56,137 bases of DNA from Chloroflexota bacterium (GTDB lineage: Bacteria > Chloroflexota > Anaerolineae > B4-G1), in contig JAAEPW010000306.1 in assembly GCA_024232355.1 (NCBI GenBank), positions 1 to 56,137 on the forward strand, read 5' to 3'. How positions within the stretch are numbered: position 1 is the stretch's first letter; each line of letters starts with the position of its first letter. The translations under genes and the position numbers were made by a program. Under the pieces are notes generated by a model. That model was not told where the DNA came from. It did no database searches and saw nothing but the letters and a program-made list of their open reading frames with translations. Below are positions 18,501-26,748 of this stretch, piece after piece.

Positions 18501-19985
18501 CCTGGGGCAGGAGCTACGGGACTGATCAAGTGGTGTCACACGACCCCGTCCGGCGACGACGACCACACTGACAACTACTTTTGTGACACGAGCGCCAGCG
18601 GGACGAGCACGGCGAACCAGACAATGAGCGACGAGGATTACAACAGGATCGTGCCCGCCGCAGTATCGTCCTCCCCCGGCACGTTCACGTTCTTCAACAC
18701 GCTGCCCGGGTTCGAGGTCTCCAGACGCCCGGATTACCGGGGTACTCGCCATCATCCCCACGAGTCTATTGCCCGCTCTCACCATAACGATGCCTTGCAG
18801 ATACGGCGGGTGTGGGCCTACGACGACGAGCACGACAAGAACCTGGAATGGACGTTGGTCGATATTGCGACCAAGGCCGGGGTGCTGGACTATGACTTGA
18901 AAAAGTCCATTGACGCGACCCACACTGTCACGGCAGGTGCAGGGCCGACGTGGCTCTCAGACGTCAACTCTGACCCAGTGTTCACGCGGGACTTTGATAT
19001 CACCCTGGAAGTGGATGCGTTGCCAGCGGTGAACGGCCAGTACTTTGGTCTCGTCGCACGATCGACGAGCAATGTCCAGCTACAGACCGGCTCAGCCTGG
19101 AGCCTTGATGGAGTCAGCGCGATCCGGCTCGACATTTATACATTCCTCGGCGCTACGCACATCAGGGTGACGCAGACAAATACTAACATCGACGACTGGA
19201 CCGAGGTAGACAACTTTATCCTCGACGATTACCTGCTGGCCGGGAAGCGGCTCAGGTTCGTTGGGTACAACGACACGATTGCGCTGTACATCAACGAATG
19301 CTGGATACACACATTCCACTTTGGCGACATCTTTGGTACGGAGCACGACGGCTACAGCGCGCCCGCCGCCGGGTACGTCGGCCTGTACTCTCTTGGTTTC
19401 AATGTTCAGGTGAATGTCACGCAGCCTGAGTTATGGTCCTGGACTGATGGCATCATCCTCGACCAACGGATGAACGCAGCGGCGGGGATGAAGCGGGCAA
19501 TCCGCGACCGGCGAGTCAAGTGGTTGTCGCGGGCTGACGGCGCGCTGGCAATCTCGCTATTCGACTCACGCGATGATCTTGGGACAATCACAGACCACAT
19601 CTACACTGACAAGTCTGCACCAACGGACCGCATCCCGACGCACATCCGCGCTATCGGCGAGGAAATCAGCGAGTACCTGGACCACGCAAGTGCCGCCGAG
19701 TATGGAATCACGTTCGCGGTGATCAACACGCCGCACCTGGACGAAGAAGAGGCGTTCAAGGAGTGTCAGCGCACGAGCAAAGACGCCCGGTCCATATCTG
19801 GCGCACGCAATCTGTTCGCCGCCGGGCGTCTGAACTGGGAGCCGGAGGATTCGGTCACCGTGGATTACGAGCCAGCGGATGGGGGCCCACCGGTACGCGG
19901 AACGTTCGTCGTCACGACCGTCAAGTTCTCGTTCAAACCTGGGGACTTGACTACTACATCAGCAATTCGGGAGGAAATTGAATGA
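15531..19985 (+). CDS. Large tail tip / baseplate hub protein, 1484 aa
   Basis: The 1484-residue product follows the tape measure, the usual place of tail hub proteins. The first 450 residues are Trp/Tyr/Asp-rich and look like beta-propeller or beta-sandwich repeats. At about residues 1130-1290 there is a concanavalin-like sandwich (FDITLEVDALPAVNGQYFG, then AGKRLRFVGYNDTIALYIN). The C-terminal 100 residues (SVTVDYEPADGGPP, RGTFVVTTVKFSF) resemble the closing part of phage hub proteins. The start overlaps the upstream gene. It likely combines hub and carbohydrate-contact roles; no lytic active site was identified. Confidence 0.6.
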   Translation: MRPIVPDNTLNRLPETGILVRDVMPRWKDLTTSAYATGYPAQYDGDGIAQCLSDAARSIMFSGPVRRAWCVGSDTVRVHNCADPTDAAEWENALSVTDYTTTGAHRISVEWGDVYYGNGGDIYYNSIVRESGAYTVADDHIALAALPNGDIFLLTLHELCEFKYLRLEHFGSGSVYSECPHTIVVPDDYNEASLSWFDAARHEYDEGRAIIVLNEKTHGHPVVIFYEDGIWSQPRPLLPQDIVDNYSFLRIGHVSSIEDYSGNPCFFATGRIGRKGSTGARAQEWDVLLRSRDGEHWTVDRYSYICEEAMAAKMIQYDDYVYYPGGSTVKQSPRTWLVGGDPEFEGDQQFWWVLFEDILNWQYSQPKAGGACRGISTIATHNGTYTPYRDAGIRYGLHPGYWLWRYAWYTSQEEVGLLSTETIDEVVPTYKAGDRALSLQSRDASMRMLIDWASDQDWQWLSQTKHYDDCDKMDYLYSIGAAMIDVNDITDYDISGTVEEQEVVEEPEDEPNTGLTFQAYNKPGIFLTTKPFDARNFVVRHRFTYTNEYVVDLISPPFGLGNTLALDTEQGVLTVGATTLRDTGQDFTDWNQLQLDGPLNNSHDPYYAMVCVVSVVHTDGCISWGYIGECVGGDPTIVRVYTHEVNEAETEYQGWNGASVAGKTADRYYISWLPRVTRLGYGAGVVGCVADKHNLIAAFFDMIGDDTGGDGYGPDDLAANGYFYILVRRPHTDKFGNDIGVWLPVARTAVSYTPSQSELYDVEMRRNGRKITARLANYFVPDGSDDPLMMNIAELEYEWSGNGRMIPNDGGDDRCKVGVITNVQVAECRVLVVREDDTYIARALGYHWPLKPLDPGDPNSGFDYSDNAIPWFYPDARSQWPWDASTNFLETDDYEPLWINGEEMKILQRTASDKRSVYQWVHDKYDPEAGRQKIIQGRWGTGGTATPARWAHTDIAPWLGCDESPDGPLDEPCWGDDWDDFGWIFKASDGPGAGATGLIKWCHTTPSGDDDHTDNYFCDTSASGTSTANQTMSDEDYNRIVPAAVSSSPGTFTFFNTLPGFEVSRRPDYRGTRHHPHESIARSHHNDALQIRRVWAYDDEHDKNLEWTLVDIATKAGVLDYDLKKSIDATHTVTAGAGPTWLSDVNSDPVFTRDFDITLEVDALPAVNGQYFGLVARSTSNVQLQTGSAWSLDGVSAIRLDIYTFLGATHIRVTQTNTNIDDWTEVDNFILDDYLLAGKRLRFVGYNDTIALYINECWIHTFHFGDIFGTEHDGYSAPAAGYVGLYSLGFNVQVNVTQPELWSWTDGIILDQRMNAAAGMKRAIRDRRVKWLSRADGALAISLFDSRDDLGTITDHIYTDKSAPTDRIPTHIRAIGEEISEYLDHASAAEYGITFAVINTPHLDEEEAFKECQRTSKDARSISGARNLFAAGRLNWEPEDSVTVDYEPADGGPPVRGTFVVTTVKFSFKPGDLTTTSAIREEIE

Positions 19986-22900
19986 GTCATCACGACCTGA
20001 TCAGGCGAGTGGTCAAGGATACGGTCGGCAATGGATTACGCCAGGCCGTGGTACATCGAGTTCACGGAAACGTGATCGACGTTCGGGTTGGTGGGAGCAC
20101 CAAACTCCTGCGCGGCCTTCGGGTTATCGGTGGAGTGGGCAGCGTGCAGATTGGCGACGGCGTCATCCTCACGGAGGCAGATGGAGATATATTCGCCCAG
20201 TCGTTCCAGGCCCAGAGAGGTCCGAGGACGGTGAGCGGTAGCGGCGGGAGTGGGGACGTCATTGGGCTGTCGCCTCACCCAATGAGTTATCATCCTGATG
20301 CGCTCCCCTGGCACGCCAGTTTGTCAGGCTCGTCCCTTCACGAACCCAAGGGCCACACGCACAGTCACGGCGACCTTCTCGATGTGAACGCTGACGACCA
20401 CCACGCCCTGGTGACGATTGGGACCGGTGGGTTATCCGGTATGCTCGGCTTGAGCGGTCAGGAGTTGACACTCGCAGACATCGGGCATATTGACTTGGTC
20501 GATGTCGCCCCCGACCAACATCATGCCGGGTTCATCGGCCTGAACGGGGATAGCGGCAGCGCATCGCCTGACACGGCTGACAGGATCAAGGTGGCTGGTG
20601 GGACCGGCATCGCCACCGGTGCGAGTGGCAGTGTGCTAACGGTGACGCATGCTACCGGCAGCCTGGGCGACCTGCACACGAATTACACCGAACACGGAGC
20701 GAACGAGACCGTGACCGGGGTGTGGGCGTTCCAGAACAATCTCACCACACGCCACATTCTGCCCGATGCCACTGATACCTACGACCTGGGCAGCAGTACC
20801 AAATTGTGGCGCAAGGGTTGGTTGTCCGAATTGGATACCGTCATCTTTGCACAGAACACGATCACCTTGCTGGGCGGGTGGCTCTATGTGACCAAGTATG
20901 CGGGGACTGTGGAGGAAGATGTCAGTTCGGTTCAGACGACAATCAATCTTGGTGTATCAGACCTGGTGTTGGAAGCGGGCGACTTTATCTGTCTTCGCTC
21001 TACTCTCCAGGTCGAGTACATACAACTCGGTTCCTATTGGGGAGCCAACATCTGGAATGTGACCAGGGATGTGGATGGTAGCGGGGCCAACGCCTGGCCG
21101 CAGGGCGCGCCCTTTGCGTGCTTTGGGAATGTGGGTGATGGGCGGGTGGAACTGAACGCTTACGACACGCCCCGGATCAGCATCGTCAAGCAGGGTGCGA
21201 CCTACAACGCCCAAGACGAGCTAGTCAGACTTGGAGACCTGAACGGTCTGGCCGACTACACCAGCGAGGCATACGGCATTTTTGTCGGCGACTATGCTGG
21301 GGATAGCTGGATGGCCTATGATCAGAGCAACGGGTTGAGGGTGCACGGCAGCGCGATCATCGACGGCACGATCCAGGCGACGTCGTTCACGAACAATCTG
21401 GCCGCATTGTTCTTCAGCCAAGCCGACGGGCGGGCGCTGTGGGGTCCGGGTTGCGCGATCTCGCCCACATCCTGGACGAGCGCGAGAGGACAGGTGGCGA
21501 CGATCAGCGGAGCGTTCCAGCAGAAGGCAGGACGCTGGCCGGGCACGCGGGGGTTGGTGATCGAGGAAGCGACGACGAATTATATGAGAAATCCGGTTGG
21601 TAACAATACGGCATATTGGAGTTCAATTCAAGGCTCAATGTTAGCTATAGGTGATAGTACAGCAGTTAATGGCACCGTTGTACGATGCACGGCGAACACA
21701 TCGCTCGCCAATTGGTACTGGTATCAAAATACTAGTAGTATGTCGTTCGTCATCGGTGATAAATGGACACTGACCGTCCGCGTGAGAAGTAGCACGAACG
21801 AGAATGCAGCATTGCGCCTGTATCGCAACTGGGTGACATTGAACACAAGAGTGATCACGATAACTCCTAGCTGGCAAATATTCACTGTCACCGGCACTAT
21901 GGATTTGACGACAACCGATATCCTGCGGTGTCTTATTGATCCTTATAGCAATTCCAATGGTCAATGGATTGAAATTGACTGGATACAGGTCGAGAAACTA
22001 GGTTATTCTACAACATTGTGTTGGGGTGGAGCAGGCACCGGCTATGCCTGGAACGGAACAGAACACGCCAGCACATCGACGAGAACGGCTACGGTCGTGA
22101 ATTTGGACGAACACGTAGGGCTGATCAGTGGAAATGAAACATTGAGTTATCGAGTCATTATTCAGGCTCCATACGACGCTGATGCAGTTTGGCTTGAGAC
22201 CGCGAATTACATTCTGGATGTCTATAGCTCTACAGACAGAGTCATTCTCAGATATCGTTCAGATAGTGACAAGTTCGCCGTGTACATAAATGGCTCAGAT
22301 GTACTTTTGAGCGAGGTCCAAACGTTTGAGGCTGGGGACTGGATAGACATTGTTGTAACGTTTGACTATGGCGATGACGAGTACAAGTTGTATTTGAATG
22401 GAGTGCTATCCGATAGCGATACGACGAATCTGTCAGTGCCGACGATTACAGACCTCATGCTTGGATCACGATACACGGGAGCATCACATTGGGGCAATTT
22501 CACATTCGCTGAATTCGCCATCTTTGATCGGGTATTGACTGCCGAAGAGGTTGCCACCATATACCACCGGGGTGTGCCGTTGGTAGACAGCGGGGCATCG
22601 AACAAGCCCGGTGTCTATATTTGGGACGGCCAATTCTTGCTTGCATCCTCCCAAACTGGCGCACGTACTCTGATGGACAACACTGGTTGGTGGGCCTACG
22701 ATGCCGATGATGATGCCGCCTTTGGCCTGGCGTTAGAGGACGGGATAGCCTGGGGCGGCTTTACGCTCGACAAATCAGACCTGGTGTTGGGGCACAACAA
22801 GGCTGACAGTGCTGCGATCAGGTGGGACCAGTCTGCCGGGACATTTGGGTTCTATGGCAATGCCATCGCGACGGCACAGGTGGAAATCAGCACCAACGGA

Positions 22901-23878
22901 TCGTTAAAGGCAGGTGGCGGTTCGGTTCTCCTAAACTCAGAAGGTATCGCGATAGCCACCGACACGACTTTTGGTGATGTTAGGTCGTTCAAGTTCAAGG
23001 ATTCTAACGACAATGTGGTAAGTGGATTATACAACTATGCAAGCCAGACCGCGAATCAAGTTTACACTCAACTGGTGGCTACAGCCGCAGCCGCAGACTA
23101 TACGAGTGCAGTTGTCCGGCTTCATGCTACCGGAGGCACAACCGGAAACTCAATTGTCCTCGATGCTGCCAGCAGTATGACCACATTAACCGTCACTGAC
23201 TCCGGCTATGTGTCGATTAGCGGAGCCAAAACACCTGACCTTCGAGTGGCTGGTGGTATCTACGTTGGTGGGACCAGCGTTAATCCGGCAACCGGCACAA
23301 TTACAGCTACAGATTACATAGTGGCCCTCGGCGGATTACACGTTGGTGGCACAAGTGATCCTGGAACTGACAATCTAATCGTGGATGCAGACACTCGTAT
23401 CGGCGGCGGCCTTTACGTCGGTAGTACTGGTACAAATCCTGACTCCGATGATATTTACTACGATGGCAACCTCAAGTCGGTCAAGTCATCGACGACCTAT
23501 AATGTGTACGCCTTCCACCCGCTGACCACGCCGATCACACACACGAGTTTCAACGGCGACAGCTTTAGCACCGGCTCGACCGCGACGATCATCCAGAACA
23601 CAAGTTGGTCGAGCACGATCCCGTCGAACGCCAAGGCATTGCTGATCAGCGTGCTTGCACGCGATAACGCATCCGGACTGACGACCGGGCTGTATTTCTC
23701 GGTTGGCCCGACGGCGACGTATTTCAACGCGGTAGCCGTTCGACCGCCAGGCGGAGATGTTTGGAGCGAGAACGCGGCCCCCGTCCCCTGCACGAACGGT
23801 GACATCTACTACAAGTGCAGCGCGAGTGGGACGGGCACGATGGATGTGTACCTGCGAGTTTGGGGGTATTGGATATAG
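19982..23878 (+). CDS. Tail fibre / receptor-binding protein, 1298 aa
   Basis: A short N-terminal beta domain (residues 1-75, with GNVIDVRVGGSTKLLRG) probably attaches to the tail. Residues about 110-260 contain HTHSHGDL and DDHHAL, typical of fibre shafts. Then come YDLGSSTKLWRKGW fibre motifs, a carbohydrate-binding-like sandwich (about 530-690) and a LamG/ConA-like domain (about 710-860, with YKLYLNGVLSDS and EFAIFDRVLTAEEV). The end has repeated GGLYVG / GGLHVGGT units and a small C-terminal beta domain. Bases 21575-22560, covering both sugar-binding domains, are clearly more AT-rich than the rest, suggesting domain exchange. It overlaps the hub gene by four bases. Confidence 0.75.
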   Translation: MSHHDLIRRVVKDTVGNGLRQAVVHRVHGNVIDVRVGGSTKLLRGLRVIGGVGSVQIGDGVILTEADGDIFAQSFQAQRGPRTVSGSGGSGDVIGLSPHPMSYHPDALPWHASLSGSSLHEPKGHTHSHGDLLDVNADDHHALVTIGTGGLSGMLGLSGQELTLADIGHIDLVDVAPDQHHAGFIGLNGDSGSASPDTADRIKVAGGTGIATGASGSVLTVTHATGSLGDLHTNYTEHGANETVTGVWAFQNNLTTRHILPDATDTYDLGSSTKLWRKGWLSELDTVIFAQNTITLLGGWLYVTKYAGTVEEDVSSVQTTINLGVSDLVLEAGDFICLRSTLQVEYIQLGSYWGANIWNVTRDVDGSGANAWPQGAPFACFGNVGDGRVELNAYDTPRISIVKQGATYNAQDELVRLGDLNGLADYTSEAYGIFVGDYAGDSWMAYDQSNGLRVHGSAIIDGTIQATSFTNNLAALFFSQADGRALWGPGCAISPTSWTSARGQVATISGAFQQKAGRWPGTRGLVIEEATTNYMRNPVGNNTAYWSSIQGSMLAIGDSTAVNGTVVRCTANTSLANWYWYQNTSSMSFVIGDKWTLTVRVRSSTNENAALRLYRNWVTLNTRVITITPSWQIFTVTGTMDLTTTDILRCLIDPYSNSNGQWIEIDWIQVEKLGYSTTLCWGGAGTGYAWNGTEHASTSTRTATVVNLDEHVGLISGNETLSYRVIIQAPYDADAVWLETANYILDVYSSTDRVILRYRSDSDKFAVYINGSDVLLSEVQTFEAGDWIDIVVTFDYGDDEYKLYLNGVLSDSDTTNLSVPTITDLMLGSRYTGASHWGNFTFAEFAIFDRVLTAEEVATIYHRGVPLVDSGASNKPGVYIWDGQFLLASSQTGARTLMDNTGWWAYDADDDAAFGLALEDGIAWGGFTLDKSDLVLGHNKADSAAIRWDQSAGTFGFYGNAIATAQVEISTNGSLKAGGGSVLLNSEGIAIATDTTFGDVRSFKFKDSNDNVVSGLYNYASQTANQVYTQLVATAAAADYTSAVVRLHATGGTTGNSIVLDAASSMTTLTVTDSGYVSISGAKTPDLRVAGGIYVGGTSVNPATGTITATDYIVALGGLHVGGTSDPGTDNLIVDADTRIGGGLYVGSTGTNPDSDDIYYDGNLKSVKSSTTYNVYAFHPLTTPITHTSFNGDSFSTGSTATIIQNTSWSSTIPSNAKALLISVLARDNASGLTTGLYFSVGPTATYFNAVAVRPPGGDVWSENAAPVPCTNGDIYYKCSASGTGTMDVYLRVWGYWI

Positions 23879-23890
23879 CATTTTGTTCAA

Positions 23891-23918
23891 AGACAAACGC
23901 GACGTTTTGTGTTAGCAT
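23891..23918 (+). promoter_or_regulatory. Candidate promoter for the post-fibre (lysis) cassette
   Basis: AGACAA at 23891-23896 and TAGCAT at 23913-23918 are separated by 16 bases, in the gap after the fibre gene and 33 bases before the next ATG. The same AGACA-N-16-TAGCAT arrangement with a GCG-rich spacer occurs upstream of the early operon (47771-47798). The match to a sigma-70 site is weak, so the call rests on the repetition. Confidence 0.4.
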
Positions 23919-23951
23919 CACATCATCTTAGATAGGAGGAAACGAGAAACG

Positions 23952-24431
23952 ATGGAAGTAAAGCTATATGAAGTGGTAGAGGCAGAGGGCGCGCTCGACA
24001 GGCTGTTTGGGTGTCACCCGAAGAAAGCGCAAGACGGCTTTCGTGTGGCCCAGATCAAGCGGGAGCTCGCCCCCATCTTGAGTGACTATCGGGCGGCCCG
24101 GCAGAGACTCCTGGAGCAGCACGCCGTCAAGAGCAAGACGGAGCCTGACCGCTGGCTGTTCGTCAAGGTGGACGAGAACGGTGACCCCATTCTCGAATAT
24201 GCCGAGAACGACAAGGAGAAGAAGCACGGACGGCCGGTGACTGACGTCGCCGCCTTCGAAGCTTTCTCCGAGGAACTGGACGAGTTTTGCAGTAGCGAAA
24301 CGGTCAAAGTCGAAGGTTCGATCACCCTGGCACAGATCCAGCGCCTGGGCCTGGAACCGGCGATGACGCCCGACGAGATGGCCTTGCTCTGGTGGCTCAT
24401 CAAAGAGTTTGACGAGGACGCCAAGGTCTAA
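23952..24431 (+). CDS. Hypothetical phage protein, 159 aa
   Basis: Strong AGGAGG ribosome site in a small intergenic gap. An alpha-helical charged protein; LYEVVEAEGALDRLF at the start and EMALLWWLIKEFDED at the end suggest amphipathic helices. It may belong to small phage families of unknown function found between fibre and holin genes. No enzymatic motif is seen. Confidence 0.6.
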   Translation: MEVKLYEVVEAEGALDRLFGCHPKKAQDGFRVAQIKRELAPILSDYRAARQRLLEQHAVKSKTEPDRWLFVKVDENGDPILEYAENDKEKKHGRPVTDVAAFEAFSEELDEFCSSETVKVEGSITLAQIQRLGLEPAMTPDEMALLWWLIKEFDEDAKV

Positions 24432-24445
24432 CAGGAGGTTGGTCT

Positions 24446-24790
24446 ATGGGAGACGCGATAACTCTCGAAACCCTATATGTCTCCTTCCAAGATGCTTTTG
24501 CAGACCTGCGTGAGCAGGTAGTTACGCTGCGCGAACACAGCGCGAAGCGCAACGGGTACGTCGAAGCCATCAACCAGAAACTCGCAGAGCTACAGACGAC
24601 GGCTTCTAACAGACCGTGTGAGGCGCATGCCCTCAGACTGTTAGCACTCGAGAAGGACGAGGGGCAGGACAAGAAGCGCTGGGAGAAGGTGACAGACACA
24701 ATGTGGGAGATCGGCAAGTACGTGGTCACCTGCCTGATCGGTGCAGTCCTGGCGTACATCGTCTACAAGCTGACAGGAGTAACACCCTAG
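24446..24790 (+). CDS. Coiled-coil protein with C-terminal membrane helix (XhlA-like layout)
   Basis: 114 residues. A helical, charged N-terminal part (about 1-85) forms a coiled coil. A single membrane helix lies near the end (YVVTCLIGAVLAYIVYKL). This layout matches holin-associated accessory proteins of the XhlA type. It lies just before the lipoprotein/holin candidate gene, supporting a role in lysis. The AGGAGG ribosome site is seven bases upstream. Confidence 0.55.
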   Translation: MGDAITLETLYVSFQDAFADLREQVVTLREHSAKRNGYVEAINQKLAELQTTASNRPCEAHALRLLALEKDEGQDKKRWEKVTDTMWEIGKYVVTCLIGAVLAYIVYKLTGVTP

Positions 24791-24912
24791 TGACGGCCGC
24801 ATCGTCAGCAGGAACCTTGGAGGAGGCAACTATCGAGCGGCTGGATTTGGCGGAACGTATGAAAACGAGGACGGCGTACCGTCCAATAGCAGCACCCGCA
24901 TCAGCGGGATAA
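24790..24912 (+). CDS. Possible 40-residue peptide
   Basis: A GTG at 24790 overlaps the previous stop (TAGTG) and opens a 40-codon frame to TAA at 24912. The peptide is Ala-rich with one helix (LEEATIERLDLAERMKTR). There is no strong ribosome site, so it would depend on coupling. It fills an otherwise gene-free gap of about 150 bases; it may also be untranslated. Confidence 0.25.
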   Translation: MTAASSAGTLEEATIERLDLAERMKTRTAYRPIAAPASAG

Positions 24913-24942
24913 AATCAAATCAAAACTAAAGGAGAAGAAACG

Positions 24943-25512
24943 ATGAAAAACAAAACCCTATTCACCCTGGTTATACTGACAATTCTGGCGGCCCTGGCCC
25001 TGGCGGCTTGTAGCCAAGGCACCCCGACGCCTCCCGCCACTCTGACGCCCATCGTCACGGTCACCAAGTCGCCCCTGCTCGGCCCCAACGGGGAAGTGGT
25101 TGCGAGTGAGATGGCCCCGGCTACGAACGATGAGGCTGCACCCCCGACGATGAACGACGTGACTGACGACATCGTGAACGCTTTGCCGCCCTGGTTGGTC
25201 CAACTGGCGACCGCTATCTGGGCGATGTTCGAGGTCCGGTTCCTGGTCAGTCATATCGGGCTGAACACTATCGTGGCCGTGGCTATCGCGCTCTACACCA
25301 AGACGTTCGAGTGGGAGAAGCTGGCCGACTTTTTGTTGCACAAGATCGCGCCTTACGTGCTGGTCTACGCCGGGGCTGCCATCTTTGGCGAGGCGATTGG
25401 AGCACCCGGATTGGCGACCGTAGTGTTTGCCATCCTGGAGGTCAAGCTCCTGGCTGCCTTGAGCGAGAACCTCAAGACTGTAGGTGTCACGCTGCCTGCG
25501 CGAGCGGTGTAG
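24943..25512 (+). CDS. Lipoprotein-signal membrane protein, holin candidate
   Basis: 189 residues. Residues 1-23 form a lipoprotein signal with lipobox LAAC (Cys23), followed by a Thr/Pro linker. The rest has two or three hydrophobic segments (LVQLATAIWAMFEVRFLV, TIVAVAIALYT, YVLVYAGAAIFGEAIG, LATVVFAILEVKLLAAL). The hydrophobic region resembles small phage holins, but the lipoprotein signal is unusual for one. It is the last late gene, right before a strong terminator and after an XhlA-like gene. It could alternatively be a surface moron protein. Confidence 0.5.
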   Translation: MKNKTLFTLVILTILAALALAACSQGTPTPPATLTPIVTVTKSPLLGPNGEVVASEMAPATNDEAAPPTMNDVTDDIVNALPPWLVQLATAIWAMFEVRFLVSHIGLNTIVAVAIALYTKTFEWEKLADFLLHKIAPYVLVYAGAAIFGEAIGAPGLATVVFAILEVKLLAALSENLKTVGVTLPARAV

Positions 25513-25542
25513 CGTTTACCGAATCTCTTCCTCCTCCTGTAG

Positions 25543-25575
25543 AAAGGCCGCGCTTTAGGGCGCGGCCTTTCGTTT
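25543..25575. terminator. Strong intrinsic terminator between late and early modules
   Basis: An 11-base-pair stem (AAAGGCCGCGC at 25543-25553 with GCGCGGCCTTT at 25560-25570, loop of six) is followed by CGTTTT on the + strand. The - strand gene at 25555 ends inside its loop, so it may end transcripts from both directions. Confidence 0.85.
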
Positions 25576-25809
25576 TCTCAAGTTCCGTATCAATTCGATT
25601 ACCTTACTCTTTCGGAATGCTGGAGCTATCCCGTAGGGACCTATAGAACCGTCTTCATACTTACGCGCCACATTGATATAGTACCAACTTCTATGGTAAT
25701 CTACTCGGCTCTTTTGTGCCCGCTCATCTCCGTAGACACGGCGTAATTCTGCCCGGTAAGTCTGGCATAGCTCTTCGGGTGTCATCGTATCGAGGTTTAT
25801 CATAGTCAT
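25555..25809 (-). CDS. Small basic protein, candidate regulator, 84 aa
   Basis: 84 residues, starting MTMINLDTMTPEELC, with a basic C-terminal helix (RKSKVIELIRNLRKRKAAP). The centre has YHRSWYYINVARKYEDG and GPYGIAP. It has its own near-consensus promoter with a perfect inverted repeat in the spacer, so it is probably controlled apart from the early operon. The stop lies in the loop of the main terminator. The promoter and basic nature suggest a DNA-binding or regulatory protein, but no classical helix-turn-helix is evident. Confidence 0.55.
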   Translation of the reverse strand: MTMINLDTMTPEELCQTYRAELRRVYGDERAQKSRVDYHRSWYYINVARKYEDGSIGPYGIAPAFRKSKVIELIRNLRKRKAAP

Positions 25810-25826
25810 TTCTCCTGTATGGGGTA

Positions 25827-25855
25827 ATTATACTAGAGGGTGAAAATACCCTCAA
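25827..25855 (-). promoter_or_regulatory. Near-consensus promoter with inverted-repeat operator
   Basis: On the - strand, TTGAGG (25850-25855) and TATAAT (25827-25832) are 17 bases apart. Between them GAGGGT (25836-25841) and ACCCTC (25848-25853) form a perfect 6-base inverted repeat overlapping the -35, a good repressor site. Transcription would start near 25820 and serve the gene at 25809. Confidence 0.75.
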
Positions 25856-25883
25856 TTGCTGCTCCGCGCGTTTTTTTGTAGAA

Positions 25884-25907
25884 GGGAGCGGCTTTGGGGC
25901 CGCCCCC
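25884..25907 (+). terminator. Hairpin after the Dam gene, possible backup terminator
   Basis: A 9-base-pair stem with one G-U pair (GGGAGCGGC at 25884-25892 with GCCGCCCCC at 25899-25907), followed on the + strand by TCTTTCATTTT. On the - strand the downstream side is A-rich, so the + direction fits better, catching late transcripts that pass 25575. Confidence 0.45.
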
Positions 25908-25911
25908 TCTT

Positions 25912-26748
25912 TCATTTTGAAAACAGTGGAAGTTCGCGCCTGATTGCTGAATCAGACAGCCATACTGATTCGATGGCGTGGCCCGGGCCGTTGACTCTGG
26001 TTTTCTTGTCCCGACGTTGCCAGTCAGTGTAAAGCTCGTCGTACAATTCACATCTATAGCTACTGATGATAACCATACCTCGTACATCTCGAAGTACAGT
26101 AGCCAGTTCACGATGCTGGTCATCGGTCATCTCGTGGGCGTAGGCGTGATTCTTCCATCGTCCACGTGTCGAACTGGGGTAAGGTGGGTCGATGTAGAAC
26201 AATGTTTCGGGTGAATCGTATCGCTCTATCACTGACAAAGCATCGTCACACTCGATCTGAACGCCCCTAAGTCTGTCAGCTACATCGTAGAGATGATCTA
26301 TCCGCATAAAAGTAGTAGCGGCTGGTGTCATCCTTTTTTTACCATTAGCTTTCGTGATGACTTTTTGTCTGCGCCAACCAGTTTTCCATTGGGCTGTTGG
26401 GCCAGCAATGTTCATATAGGCTCTGATATAAAGTCTACGCGCTGCCTCGACGGGATCCGGATCGTCCACGAGCGCCTGCTCCCATTCTGCCTTTGCGTAT
26501 GGTGTCAGTTCAATAGTTCTGATCAGGTCATCGGGTTGTTCCCGTAGAACGCGGAAGAAGTTGACGACCTGGTGGTCTTTGTCGTTGTAGACTTCCAGCC
26601 ACGAGCGGGATTTCCGAAGCAATACTCCTGCCCCACCACCAAATGGTTCTACGTAGCACTCGTGGGGCGGGAATTGGCTGATGATCCATTTTGCCAAGAG
26701 CCACTTGGAACCGTGGTAACGTAGTGCTGGCCGTTTTGGTGTTTTCAT
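25912..26748 (-). CDS. Dam-type N6-adenine DNA methyltransferase (D12 class)
   Basis: 278 residues, the usual length. It has the AdoMet motif EPFGGGAG (about residues 34-41) and the catalytic DPPY at 187-190, in the order of the D12/Dam class. It transfers a methyl group to N6 of adenine in DNA. The ATG overlaps the stop of the radical SAM gene (ATGA). No matching restriction enzyme is next to it, so it likely guards phage DNA or marks it. It is the last gene of the early operon before the 25555 gene. Confidence 0.9.
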   Translation of the reverse strand: MKTPKRPALRYHGSKWLLAKWIISQFPPHECYVEPFGGGAGVLLRKSRSWLEVYNDKDHQVVNFFRVLREQPDDLIRTIELTPYAKAEWEQALVDDPDPVEAARRLYIRAYMNIAGPTAQWKTGWRRQKVITKANGKKRMTPAATTFMRIDHLYDVADRLRGVQIECDDALSVIERYDSPETLFYIDPPYPSSTRGRWKNHAYAHEMTDDQHRELATVLRDVRGMVIISSYRCELYDELYTDWQRRDKKTRVNGPGHAIESVWLSDSAIRRELPLFSK

